DNA from: Streptomyces phaeolivaceus
GTDB taxonomy: Bacteria; Actinomycetota; Actinomycetes; Streptomycetales; Streptomycetaceae
DNA length: 64,000 bases
Direction of reading: 5' to 3'
Assembly (NCBI RefSeq): GCF_009184865.1
Contig: NZ_CP045096.1
Coordinates: 3,224,001 to 3,288,000 of the forward strand
Shown here: in pieces, positions 1-8,933 of the stretch
How the letters are laid out: each line of letters opens with the position of its first letter
How positions within the stretch are numbered: the first letter of the stretch is position 1
Program-made: the position numbers and the translations under genes
Notes under the pieces: generated by a model
Told to the model about the DNA's origin: nothing
The model's input: the letters and a program-made list of their open reading frames with translations, nothing else
Databases searched by the model: none

Positions 1-470
1 CGACGGTCACCGTGGCGTTCGCGCTCACCGAGGACCTGCCGGCGATGGGGTGGGCGCCGCACCTGTACAACGCGAGCGGCGAGGTGCTGGGCAAGGTGGT
101 CGCCGATCACGGGATGTTCCCCGAGGGAGGCGAGTTCACCACGCTCCGGCACCCGTATGGCGGGGAGACCGCGTCCACCGGCGTCACCGTCGCCGTGGTG
201 ATCGCCGACTCCGACGGACGCGCCGACCGGCGGGGCGCCACCGTCATCAGCATCGGCGCCGCGGGCATCACGCCACTGCGCGTCACCGAGCACGCCGAGG
301 CCGGCCAGAAAACCAAGCGGCAGGAGGAGACCCTGACCGACCTGGTGGCAGCGGCAGCCGGCCTGATCCTCGGACAGCGCGGACGCGGCGCCCCCGTCGC
401 CGTGGTGCGGGGCATCGCCTACGAGCGCGGCGACGAAGGCGTTGCCGCCGTGCTCCACCACGCGCCGTGA
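1..470 (+). CDS. CofE/F420-0:L-glutamate ligase-like protein, 5' partial
   Basis: The frame is open to the left window edge, so the N-terminus is missing; the GTG at 12 is only the first visible start codon. The visible part has IADSDGRADRRGA, then IGAAGI, then LTDLVAAAAGLILGQ and PVAVVRG, which is the C-terminal pattern of the coenzyme F420-0:gamma-glutamyl ligase (CofE) family. These enzymes add glutamate to a phospholactyl-type substrate using GTP. The stop overlaps the start of the next gene (GTGA), so the two are probably translated together. Pairing with a shikimate dehydrogenase is not the usual F420 context, so the substrate may differ. Family fairly sure; exact function inferred. Confidence 0.7.
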   Translation, partial: TVTVAFALTEDLPAMGWAPHLYNASGEVLGKVVADHGMFPEGGEFTTLRHPYGGETASTGVTVAVVIADSDGRADRRGATVISIGAAGITPLRVTEHAEAGQKTKRQEETLTDLVAAAAGLILGQRGRGAPVAVVRGIAYERGDEGVAAVLHHAP

Positions 471-1294
471 CACGGCTGGCCCTGCTGGGTGCCCCGGTCG
501 ACGGCGCGCTGTCGCCCGTTCTGCACCGGGCGGCCTACGCAGCGATGAGGCTGCCCTGGACCTACCACGCGATCGAATGCCAGCCTCAGGACCTGCCACG
601 CTTCCTGGGCACACTCGACGACAGCTGGCGCGGCTTCTCGCTGACCATGCCCCTCAAACAGACCGCCGTCCCGCTCCTGGACGAGGTGTCCGAAGCAGTC
701 GAGCGGCTCGGTGTGGCGAACACCATCGTCGTGACGCCGAACGGCAGCCTCGCCGGAGAGAACACCGACCTGTACGGCATGGTGCAGGCACTGCGCGAGG
801 CGGGCGTGACAACCGCCGCTGGCGTCACCGTCCTTGGCGCTGGTGCAACGGCCCGCACGGCTCTCGCCGCCGCGCGCGAACTGGGCTGCGACCAGGCAGT
901 CGTGATCGCCCGCGACACCAACCGGGCCAGTTCCCTCCTCAAGGCAACGGCCGAACGACTCGCCATCACAGCCACCGTCGAGCCATGGACAGCCGCCAGT
1001 CACCACCTGGCCACCGACCTCGTCATCTCCGCCTTGCCACCTCACGCCGCGGACGTTCTCGCACCGCAGTGGACACGCGGCACGGGCACCCTCATGGACG
1101 TCGTCTACCGTCCATGGCCCACCCGTTTCGCGCACGCCGCCCAGAAAGCCGGGAGGCGCATAGTGGGCGGGCTGCCGATGCTCCTCCACCAAGCCGCCCG
1201 ACAAGTTTCCCTCCAGACCGGGCGCTCCCCTGCTCCGGTCACCGAGATGCTGCTGGCCGGTCAGTACGAGATCCGCACGGCTGGGCGAGTCTGA
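467..1294 (+). CDS. aroE: Shikimate dehydrogenase (AroE-type)
   Basis: A 275-aa protein of normal AroE length. AroE reduces 3-dehydroshikimate to shikimate with NADPH in the cytosolic chorismate pathway. Visible motifs are the substrate-binding LSP (residues 15-17), the catalytic Lys in LTMPLK (K64), Asn85 in ANTIV and Asp101 in ENTDL, which align with K65/N86/D102 of the E. coli enzyme. The nucleotide loop GAGATA is at 124-129 and a GLPMLLHQA segment lies near the C-terminus. The GTG start overlaps the TGA of the upstream CofE-like gene by the GTGA arrangement. Because it is coupled to that gene, it may be a pathway-specific paralogue rather than the housekeeping copy. Confidence 0.92.
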   Translation: MTRLALLGAPVDGALSPVLHRAAYAAMRLPWTYHAIECQPQDLPRFLGTLDDSWRGFSLTMPLKQTAVPLLDEVSEAVERLGVANTIVVTPNGSLAGENTDLYGMVQALREAGVTTAAGVTVLGAGATARTALAAARELGCDQAVVIARDTNRASSLLKATAERLAITATVEPWTAASHHLATDLVISALPPHAADVLAPQWTRGTGTLMDVVYRPWPTRFAHAAQKAGRRIVGGLPMLLHQAARQVSLQTGRSPAPVTEMLLAGQYEIRTAGRV

Positions 1295-1760
1295 CCAAGC
1301 CCGCCAAAGTGATAGCCGCAGATCAAACTCCGGAGAGAGCAGACAAGTCTGCGGCGCTGCGTGAACTCTGTGCTCTGCTCGCGGGAGCGATCCAGGCGCC
1401 GACGCCGAGAACACCCTGCCCGGACACCACCGCGCACGCCCTCACACCAGATCGCCCGCCAGTCTGCCATCCTGCGTGCGGCCCTCGAACACGGCGACCT
1501 GCTCGGCACCGCGCAAGGGCCCTGACGCCCCGGTACGCCGTAGTCCTGTGTCCCTGGGGAGCGACCGAGCCGGACGCCCACGCTTCGTGCGGACTACTCT
1601 CGTCCCTGTGCGGCCCCCCGTCCGCACCTGCCGTCCCACCGGAGGCGTCCGACACGCGCATGGCCGCCCGGACGGGAACGTCGTGGGGCCACAGTCCGGT
1701 CGGCGGTCGCTTTCACTCCCCAGCCTTATCCGGAAGCCGGTAAGCGGGAGGGGACTTGAC
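1295..1760. other. Intergenic stretch without a convincing gene
   Basis: About 470 bases follow aroE. Open frames here have no recognisable protein pattern. A good ribosome-binding site (GGGAGGGG) lies at the right edge, just before the next gene. Confidence 0.5.
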
Positions 1761-2420
1761 GTGCGCGAGCGTACAACTGGCGCACACCGAAGGGATGGTA
1801 GAACAGTGACCGCCGCCGAGCCGAACCCGGCCCAGCAACTGCCCCGCTCACGCTGGGAGTACTGCCTGGCCTGGGCCGATCTACTCATGGCCAGACACAT
1901 CGAGCGCCCTCGCACCGACGGCACTCAACCCACGGAAGCCGAGATTGCGGCCTTCCACGGGGACGACCGCCCGCTGATCGTGGTCCTCATCGCCGCGGCC
2001 CTGCACGAACGCATGGACCACTTCGCGCTGCCCGACGAGGAACTGCATCTGGTGCCCCTCGGCGCACCGGGCGAGGAAGGCGTCACCGGTACCCTGCGCC
2101 GCCACCCCTACCACGCCCTGGAGAACACCTCCGTCCCCGCCGGCCCCGGCCAGGCGGAAGTACACCGGCTGCTGAACGCCGCCCGCTCGGACCACCCCGA
2201 TGAACGAGGGCTGTGGGACCGCATCCGCTGTGCCGCGCGCGAGATCGTCATCGACGTCGCCACCTTCGCCGGCAGCCCTCACCAGGGGCGCTGCCATCCC
2301 CTCGCCCAGGACTCCGGCACCTACTGGGAACGCGGCGTGATGATGGCCGACGTCCTCCTCGGCGAGCAGCACCGACACCAAGCAGCGCGCCTGGCCGCCG
2401 TGTTCGGCGAAGAGGACTGA
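1761..2420 (+). CDS. Hypothetical protein, 219 aa
   Basis: I do not recognise the family. The GTG at 1761 is chosen because GGGAGGGG sits about 8 bases upstream; a second in-frame GTG at 1806 has only a weak ribosome-binding site. The protein is soluble and acidic, without signal peptide or membrane segment. It contains an HERMDHFALPDEE segment and a C-terminal region with many His residues (SPHQGRCHP, GEQHRHQ). It stands alone: aroE lies 466 bases upstream and an interrupted Cys-containing gene follows. Confidence 0.6.
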   Translation: MRERTTGAHRRDGRTVTAAEPNPAQQLPRSRWEYCLAWADLLMARHIERPRTDGTQPTEAEIAAFHGDDRPLIVVLIAAALHERMDHFALPDEELHLVPLGAPGEEGVTGTLRRHPYHALENTSVPAGPGQAEVHRLLNAARSDHPDERGLWDRIRCAAREIVIDVATFAGSPHQGRCHPLAQDSGTYWERGVMMADVLLGEQHRHQAARLAAVFGEED

Positions 2421-2533
2421 GCCCCGCAAGACGCGGTGAACGGGGCAAGGTGACGACGGCTTCTGGGCTCGAAGTCCCTTCCCAGCCAGACCACCAATCG
2501 CATACGCCCTGAGCGTCGCTATCGTCAACAACC

Positions 2534-3115
2534 GTGGACGACAGAACGACGGTACTCCGCGACGACCAACGCCTGACATTCGGCAGGTGCGGGCAACAGG
2601 CGTATGCCGGAACACTGACCGACGGCCATATGGTCACGCAGGTGTTCCGGCACCGGCGGAGCGAGGCAACGGCCGGACACGAGGTCGAGCCGGTCTGGGG
2701 CGAGATCCTCCACCAGTGCGACTTCTGCGATCCGGACATCCAGGCCATTTAGTTCTACCAGGTCCTCCCCGTGGAAACCCGGGTCGGTCTGATCGCAGGA
2801 CTCCGGCCAGGAGAAGTGTCCACCACCAGGGGCCTCAACGACACGCCCTGGTACGCGTGCGCGCATTGCGCGGACCTGATCGAGGCCAAGCAGTGGCGAG
2901 AGCTGCAGAAGCGGTCGTTGTCCCTGTACGAAACGCGAACGGGGCTCAGACCCTCGACAGGATTGCGGATCCACACCCACGAGACGCACCAGCAGTTCGT
3001 GCAGATGACGACCGGGCACCGACTGCCCCCTGGACAAGGCACGGTGATCGCGCTGTCCCTGCGGTGCTCCGTGACCAGCTTCAGATCCTGGCTGAGCGTG
3101 CCGAGCGTCGGGTAG
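2534..3115 (+). pseudogene. CxxC-containing protein interrupted by an in-frame amber codon
   Basis: Two halves lie in the same frame. The first (GTG at 2534) ends in CDFCDPDIQAI and a TAG at 2750-2752. The frame then continues as FYQVLP and on to YACAHCADLIEAKQW, ending at 3115. Small actinobacterial and phage proteins of this type have a first CxxC, a short linker, then a second CxxC and the LIEAGD-like helix, so both halves belong to one zinc-ribbon protein of about 193 codons. TAG differs by one base from TGG, and Trp would fit before FYQ. It is either a point-mutated pseudogene or a readthrough gene. No strong ribosome-binding site is visible. Confidence 0.6.
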
Positions 3116-3541
3116 TCAACGCTCCTGTGAGGAAGCGCCGTTCGGCTCCCCGGTGGCTGGTTCCGGCAACCGTGCGTCCCGGGGGACGACGACGACTTCG
3201 CTGCCGTCGAACAGACGCCAGTCAAGAGGTATCCCGGCGGCTTTCCGCGCCCGCCGGTACGTCAGGGCCCAGCCCATGTCCCGCTGGGTCTTCCCGTCTG
3301 GTCCGATCCGGGTACGCCACCACAGCCAGCCGACCCAGGACTCCCGCTCCTTGAGGAGAGGTGCCGCGAAGGCATAGGCGCTGGTCGTCATCTGCGCCAG
3401 CGCGCCGGTGAGCTGCTGCATCTCCCCCAGCGACACCAGATCTTGCCGGATCGAGACCCGGGCCGCGCGTACAGCTCCGCGTACGACGGCCGCGACGAAC
3501 AAGGCGACGATGACCCCGAACAGGGCCCAGAGCACGATCAC
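3116..3541 (-). CDS. Hypothetical membrane-anchored protein, 141 aa
   Basis: Starts at a GTG. One hydrophobic helix covers about residues 2-24 (IVLWALFGVIVALFVAAVV), followed by a basic stretch, which suggests an N-in membrane anchor. The rest is soluble and Trp-rich (WVGWLWWRTRIG). The family is not recognised. It converges on the interrupted zinc-ribbon gene with no space between the stop codons, and lies in the same direction as the next two genes to the right, with a 128-base gap. Confidence 0.6.
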   Translation of the reverse strand: MIVLWALFGVIVALFVAAVVRGAVRAARVSIRQDLVSLGEMQQLTGALAQMTTSAYAFAAPLLKERESWVGWLWWRTRIGPDGKTQRDMGWALTYRRARKAAGIPLDWRLFDGSEVVVVPRDARLPEPATGEPNGASSQER

Positions 3542-3669
3542 CGCGAAGCCCGTATGGATGCGCGTCGCCCTCGGTATCGATGTGGGAGAAGACGGGGGCG
3601 CAGTCGCCCGTGCTCGGCGGGTGCCTCGGCATCGGTGTCGGTCGGGTTCACGGGAGTCTCCGCCTCCTT

Positions 3670-4536
3670 CTACTTGCCCTTCCGTTTCCGCTTCGGCGTT
3701 CGTTTGGGCTGTGTCCGCTTGCCGACCGTGCGTACTGAGGGCTTCGTCCTCTGTGTGGCAGCGGCGGCCTGCAGGACGGTGAGGAGCCTGGTCTTGAGCT
3801 CCTTGGCCTGGTTGGGACTGGTGGCATCCGCGGGGGTCTCAAGTAGGTGGGTCTTGAGGACGGCCAGCATGTCCCACTCCCAGGGGCCGCGCTCGCGGGG
3901 GCCGGGGATGAGGTGAGCGTAGTCCTCGTCGTACAGATCGGCCAGCAGTGCGAGGGCGTCCTCGTCGCTGACCTGGTCTACCCGCTCGCGTTCGGGGGCG
4001 CCGGTCGCGGTGCTCTCCGCGTTGCGGACCTGCTGCAGCAGCATCAGCCGGATGTTCTCCAGCGTCGCCATGCGTCCGCCTGCCCCGCCGCACAGCCATG
4101 CGCCCGCCGCCGCGGCGATGACGAAGTCCACGGGGCCGGCGTCCTCGCCACCGGAGATGTCCATCGGCTCCGACCCGGCTGGGAAGGCCGCCATCTTCGC
4201 CAGAGCGTCTTCGCGGTACTGGGCGGGCGCGAGCCGCTTGATCAGGTCGCACGCGCCTTCCACCAAGACCTCGTTGGGCAGGGGGCTTCGCTCCTCGATG
4301 GCGGTGAGAGCGTCGTTGACGATCCGCAGCGCCTCCCGGATGGCGAACTGGTAGCGCGGCAAGGGCATCGGGGTCCGGCCCGGATCGTCGTCCCAGGTGC
4401 CGATCCGCTCCACGAGGGCGGCGAAGGTGTCTGGCTGCTCGTCGATCAGCGCGATGATGCTCCGCAGCGCCATGCCGCTCATACGCCCGATCCGCTCCAC
4501 CATCGGACGCGGAAGCTGCTCCATCAGATCGTTCAC
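3670..4536 (-). CDS. Hypothetical protein with Lys/Arg-rich tail, 288 aa
   Basis: Unrecognised soluble protein with ATG start. The N-terminal two thirds are mainly helical (IIALIDEQPDTFAALVERIG; ALRIVNDALTAIEE). A Gly/Ala-rich hydrophobic patch (VIAAAAGAWLCGGAGG) is near the middle. The last 25 residues are almost all Lys, Arg, Thr and Pro, which could bind nucleic acid; this is inference. It is codirectional with the membrane protein gene downstream. Confidence 0.6.
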   Translation of the reverse strand: MNDLMEQLPRPMVERIGRMSGMALRSIIALIDEQPDTFAALVERIGTWDDDPGRTPMPLPRYQFAIREALRIVNDALTAIEERSPLPNEVLVEGACDLIKRLAPAQYREDALAKMAAFPAGSEPMDISGGEDAGPVDFVIAAAAGAWLCGGAGGRMATLENIRLMLLQQVRNAESTATGAPERERVDQVSDEDALALLADLYDEDYAHLIPGPRERGPWEWDMLAVLKTHLLETPADATSPNQAKELKTRLLTVLQAAAATQRTKPSVRTVGKRTQPKRTPKRKRKGK

Positions 4537-4634
4537 AACTCGTACCCTCCAAGGCCGTGTTGGCCAACGCTATCAGCGGGGCGTGGCAAGACCCTGGCCT
4601 GAGCCGCGCTCGTGGTCAGAGCGTGGAGCGCGCG

Positions 4635-4905
4635 TTACGGGGCTTCGAGCAGCTGGTGCCATCTGTCTTCCGTGAGCGCGGCCTTGAGCTCCCGGACGAG
4701 CTGTCCCCGGGACCTGGGAGTTACGTCCCTGTGGAGCTGGGTCGTTCCGGGGGCGCAGAGCGACGTGGCCCCCGCGACAAGAGCGGCGACCTGTTCCGGG
4801 TGGCGCCGGCCCAGTTCCTCACGCGCGTCGTGTCCCGCTGCATACCAGCCAGGGCTCGTGGAGTTCTTCGGCGCGCTAAAGCTCTTGAAAGGTCATGCCC
4901 CGGAT
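4635..4905 (-). pseudogene. Gene fragment without a start codon
   Basis: On the minus strand one frame reads GWYAAGHDAREELGRRHPEQ and continues as good-looking coding sequence to a TAA at 4635. There is no ATG or GTG before it, and a TGA closes the frame at about 4905. A short open stretch just upstream, MKISDIRGMTFQEL, ends in its own stop in another frame. This looks like the decayed 3' part of a gene with at least one frameshift. The rest of the 4537-5039 gap holds nothing I can identify. Confidence 0.35.
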
Positions 4906-5039
4906 GTCGCTGATCTTCATGTACTGGGCATCGCGTGAGTCTCTCCCCGGTCTTGGTCAGGATGGCCGGCCGGGGGTTGCATCCCGCCGTTGAGCGCTCT
5001 CCGCCGAATGGGGCGGCCGGTCCTGGTTGGCTTCTGTGG

Positions 5040-6875
5040 TCAGCGGTTTTCGGGATGGAGGTTGCCGAACGGGGGCGGGGATGTGGGTGCGATCGCGCTG
5101 GTGACGGCGCCGATGGTGGCATAGTCGCAGAGAGGGTGCGCGAGGAGGTCGGCGACGCGGCAGATGACCGTGGGCGGCTTGCCGTCCCCGCTGTTGGTGG
5201 GGGTATGCCTGATCTGGTCGAATTCCTCGTCGGTGAGTTTGACAGCGGCCAGCACGCGTGTGGCGGCCAGGAGGGAAGAGTCGTTGCGCTCGCGGAAGGG
5301 GCGGACACGCTCGGATTCGACGCTGAGGCCGAGCATCCGCTGCATGATCGGCGCAGTCATCGCTGCGGTGCCTCCCGGCGCCCACTGGTCGAGGGTGGCG
5401 GTGGGCAGGTGCAGGAACTTGGTCTTCTCCAGCCCGTAGTTCGTTGCGCCGGAGAGACTGTTGTCGCCTTCGACCAGGACGACTTCGCTGTCCGTCCAGC
5501 GAGGGCTGCTGCGGTACGCGACGATGCTGACCACCCTGGCGCGGGTGACGAGTAGTTCGGTGGTGATGTGGTGATCGGGGTGCCGGATCCGGGCGCTCAT
5601 CGCCCACCAGGTGACGGAAGGCTCGGCGGTGTCGTCGTGCTGGACCCATTGGATGTCTGCGGCCTCCAGGGTCATGCGTGCATCGCGCAGTGCCCGGTGC
5701 CAGTCGACGAAGCCGCTGGTACGGGCCACCACCAGGGGGACCTGGCGGAAGCCGCCCTTGCGTTCGATCCCTCCGCGGATGCGGTCCAGGACGGTGGCGG
5801 CGGCTTCGGCCGGCGCGGCGGCCACCGGGATGCTGTTGCGGCGGGCCCATGAGCGCAGACCTGAGGAGTCCTTGGTACACGTGAGCAGGAGGGTGAGCCG
5901 GAAGGGGACGTCGCGCGCGTCTGTGGCCCGGTTCGGGAGGAGCCTGGGCGGGAGGGGGCCGGTGGACGGCACCCGGGCGATGATCTCGTCGGCGCAGGCA
6001 AACGCCTGGTCCATCCACTCGTCGTGCTCCTCGCTCATCGGCTTTCTGCCTGCAGGCTCGGGAACGAGGACGACAAGACGCTGGTAGCTCTTCCAGCCCT
6101 CACGCAGCGCGTCGATCGCCTCCTGCTGCCAGACCTGCTCCCCGTCCGTATCGCTCAGCAGGACACAGGCGGCCCACTCGGTGGGCAGCGGCTCGCCGGC
6201 TTGGACGACCACGAACTTCGGGTCCCACTCGGGCAGCATCACCAGCTCGCCGGGGGCCATGTCGGCCGCCTCGTAGGTATCGCTGAACTCGACCTGGAAG
6301 GAGAGGGGGACCGGCCCGATCGCACGCTGTTCGTGGTCCATCGGCCACGCGACTGAGTTGACCCGGCCGGATCGCCCGGTGTGGACGCCTGCCGTGGCTT
6401 CCACGGTGGACGACAGGAGAATGCCGCCCGCTGACTCCAGCAGCGTGCGGTCCAGGTGCACGCGAAGTCCCTGGGCGGCGTGTTCGAAGTGGCTGTCCGG
6501 GGTGGCGCGTTCGATGCCGCGGACGTCGTCGGCCGCCTCGGACGGCACGACGTCTTCGAGCATTTCGTGCCGCGTGAGGTTGGCCACCGACCACGCATGC
6601 CGGATGGCGGAGACGGCCTTGGGCGTCGTCACGGCTTCAGCGGAGTGTCCGGGTCCGCCCAGGAACTGGACTATGTCCTGCTGCAAGGAGACCAGGTCGT
6701 CGAGCCGGTATCGGACCTCGTACGGGGAAACGCTGTCCACCTCGCGGTCGGCCTGCAGGGCGATGAGGTAGTAGATGAGAGCGACGGCCCTCTCCTTCTC
6801 ATAGCCGTAGATCTTGAGTTCGCGAACCTTCGCGTGTGCGGCCGACCAGCGTCGTGCCACCGTGTCCTCGGTCAT
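5040..6875 (-). CDS. Hypothetical protein, 611 aa
   Basis: A long soluble protein with an ATG start, no signal peptide and no membrane segment. I do not recognise a family. The N-terminal part is helical (VRELKIYGYEKERAVALIYYL). The middle alternates strands and helices (WQQEAIDALREGWKSYQRLVVLVPEP). A compact region around residues 455-500 (SIVAYRSSPRW, EVVLVEGDN, TKFLHLP) resembles a beta-rich fold, but no Nudix box is present. Codon use and length say it is a real gene. Its neighbours are a gene relic and an unrelated unknown gene, so context does not help. Confidence 0.6.
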   Translation of the reverse strand: MTEDTVARRWSAAHAKVRELKIYGYEKERAVALIYYLIALQADREVDSVSPYEVRYRLDDLVSLQQDIVQFLGGPGHSAEAVTTPKAVSAIRHAWSVANLTRHEMLEDVVPSEAADDVRGIERATPDSHFEHAAQGLRVHLDRTLLESAGGILLSSTVEATAGVHTGRSGRVNSVAWPMDHEQRAIGPVPLSFQVEFSDTYEAADMAPGELVMLPEWDPKFVVVQAGEPLPTEWAACVLLSDTDGEQVWQQEAIDALREGWKSYQRLVVLVPEPAGRKPMSEEHDEWMDQAFACADEIIARVPSTGPLPPRLLPNRATDARDVPFRLTLLLTCTKDSSGLRSWARRNSIPVAAAPAEAAATVLDRIRGGIERKGGFRQVPLVVARTSGFVDWHRALRDARMTLEAADIQWVQHDDTAEPSVTWWAMSARIRHPDHHITTELLVTRARVVSIVAYRSSPRWTDSEVVLVEGDNSLSGATNYGLEKTKFLHLPTATLDQWAPGGTAAMTAPIMQRMLGLSVESERVRPFRERNDSSLLAATRVLAAVKLTDEEFDQIRHTPTNSGDGKPPTVICRVADLLAHPLCDYATIGAVTSAIAPTSPPPFGNLHPENR

Positions 6876-7192
6876 GAACGCATCGTAGGCGGCTCCTCAC
6901 CCGCGTGCTCAAATAGTCTGCTGACACGAAGGCGTTGATGCGTGCCTGCTGCTGGCCCTGGCCGGGGTGCCGGCCCGGCCATCTCTAGTGACAGCGCTCC
7001 CTTGCCGGATACCGGCTGCGCCGGGTGGACGGCTGCTGTGACGGGCAGGCTGGAACACGGCGGCCGGGACTCCGAGGCCGCCGCGAACGGTTGGACGGAA
7101 GCTTCTGCAGCACGCAGCACCGCTGACTGGCGGCCGGACGGGGAAGGTACTTGCCCGAGTCGGGGCACGCCGCGAGGTGGTCCGGCGTCAGA

Positions 7193-7375
7193 TCACGGCG
7201 GCGTCTCCGGGCCAGGGAAACCCGCTCCAGCGGCCTGAGCCGCCCCTGGGGCCTGCTCTTCCGCTGGCACCCGTAGCCCGGACTCGGCCAGGCCACTGGC
7301 CAACCAACGTTCCGCCGGCTCGGGGGCCATGAGAGTCCAGGCGAAGTCCCACAGGGCCGCCTCCGGCTTCGCCAC
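7193..7375 (-). CDS. Small hypothetical ORF or gene remnant
   Basis: The GTG-started frame gives a 60-aa peptide with natural composition (AKPEAALWDFAWTLM, then APEPAERWLASGLAESGL). A TAG lies four codons upstream in the same frame, so it may be the tail of a broken gene. The surrounding interval 6876-7478 shows nothing else I can support. Confidence 0.3.
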   Translation of the reverse strand: MAKPEAALWDFAWTLMAPEPAERWLASGLAESGLRVPAEEQAPGAAQAAGAGFPGPETPP

Positions 7376-7478
7376 GTGGTCGGTCTAGGCAGCCAACAAT
7401 GCCGCGTCTGCCGACCGAGTCGAATGACCGCCCTGACCGTCATGAGCCTGACCGACTTGCCGAGGTCTGGGGCAATGA

Positions 7479-8207
7479 TCACTGAGAGGCGGAGACAGGT
7501 TCCTCGGGTTCCAGGTCCTTGGCCCGAATGATCACGTGCTCGCCGTGCGAGCCCGGGGCCTCGATTCTGATTTCACCGTCCCTGATGGGCATCACAGCAC
7601 GCCGCGCCACGCCTTGCCCCGGCGGGATGGTGAAGACCACCTCGTAGCCGGTTGGAGGCCCTGCCATGACGGTGCGGTTCTCGTCGTCCATCAGCCAGGC
7701 CGGAGCGACGACCTCACCGGTTCGTCCCTCGTCCTCGCCGCCGATTACCTGTACCCGCGTGCGTGGTGTCAAGCCTGCCGGCCGCTCAGTTGCGAGCGCC
7801 GCCTGCACAGCCGAACCGGCCCAGTGCGTCACCACATCCACCGCAGGAAGCGGCGAACCACGGCCGATGCCGCGCGGCATCCCGTCGCTGTTGGCCAGCG
7901 AGGGCTCCCTCGGCCACGAGCGGATCAGCCAAGCCCACTCGGCGCGTGTCACGTCTGCGGCCAACTGCAAACCGTCGCCGAGTTCGTACACCATCGTGGG
8001 CCCCTGGGCGAGGTGCCACAGCGCGCTTCCGGTGTCCACTTCCTCAACGGGGCGTTTCTGCCGCGTGGCCAGGACCAAGAGGGTCACCGCGAGCACGCCG
8101 CGAATCGCACGCCCATCCCACGAGTCCGCCGGATGATGTCCGAGAGCCGCGATCTCGTCGGCGCGTTGAACCGCCTGTGCCCAGACCACGAGACGTTCCT
8201 CCGTCAT
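7479..8207 (-). CDS. Hypothetical protein, 242 aa
   Basis: Unrecognised soluble protein. The ATG at 8207 is preferred over the one at 8222 because GGAGG lies 8 bases before it. The N-terminal third is helical (VVWAQAVQRADEIAALGHH; VLAVTLLVLATRQ). The C-terminal half contains RVQVIGGEDEGRTGEVVAPAWL, which looks like a small KOW/SH3-like beta segment, and ends in a strand-rich region. It is a single gene with unrelated neighbours. Confidence 0.6.
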   Translation of the reverse strand: MTEERLVVWAQAVQRADEIAALGHHPADSWDGRAIRGVLAVTLLVLATRQKRPVEEVDTGSALWHLAQGPTMVYELGDGLQLAADVTRAEWAWLIRSWPREPSLANSDGMPRGIGRGSPLPAVDVVTHWAGSAVQAALATERPAGLTPRTRVQVIGGEDEGRTGEVVAPAWLMDDENRTVMAGPPTGYEVVFTIPPGQGVARRAVMPIRDGEIRIEAPGSHGEHVIIRAKDLEPEEPVSASQ

Positions 8208-8930
8208 GCTGCGAGCCTCCATGCGGTCTCGAACGAGTAACCCCTGTCGGCGACTTCTGAGACCCCCAGACCGGGGGCCGGTGGACGAGGGGTCATGGGC
8301 TGGCTCCTGCTGGACAGGTCGGCGCGGGCCTAGAAGATGAACTCCGCGAACTTACCTGCTCGCTCTGCGAGCTCAAGTCGAGCGCGGCCTCCCAGTGCTT
8401 CGGCGGGCACAGGATACCCAGGAGGGGCCGTGCGCCGCCGTGCCACAGGCCGGGATCCAGCGGCTCCCCCCAGTCCACCGTGCCCGCCCGGCCTCACACC
8501 GCACGGGCACGGCTGAGCCCCGGACATTGCGGCAGACGCGGAGCTGTAGGTCTCAAGGAAGCAAGGCCCACCTGCGTAAAGCCCGTGCCCCAGAACCGTG
8601 CCTCTCCACATGAGGACCGTCTTGCGAAGGCTCGCCGAACAGTTGATTCATCCGGGCGTGCCGACAGACACGGCGATTTCCGGGAACGCGAACAGCGAGG
8701 TGTGCCCAGACCTCCAAGCCTTGGTCGGACGTCGACCGCAACAGAGGCGTACCCGCATCGAGAGGGACGCCGACAGTCTCCTCGTACGAAACCGATCAGC
8801 GCGGTACGGGTCGGCAAAAGGCGCGAAAGACGTGCACCAAGGCGTGAGTCGCCTTGGTTCCGAAGTGGGTTCCCACTAGCGTGGCCATCAGCTCTCTTTT
8901 TGTATGAGGGCATACCGAAGCCCCCTTCTG
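8208..8930. other. Gene-poor interval with a possible coding relic
   Basis: No intact gene is visible up to the IS. On the minus strand around 8330-8480 one frame gives GILCPPKHWEAALDL, and a neighbouring frame continues as ELAERAGKFAEFIF to a stop, as if one frameshift had broken a small gene. The support is weak. Confidence 0.25.
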
Positions 8931-8933
8931 GTA

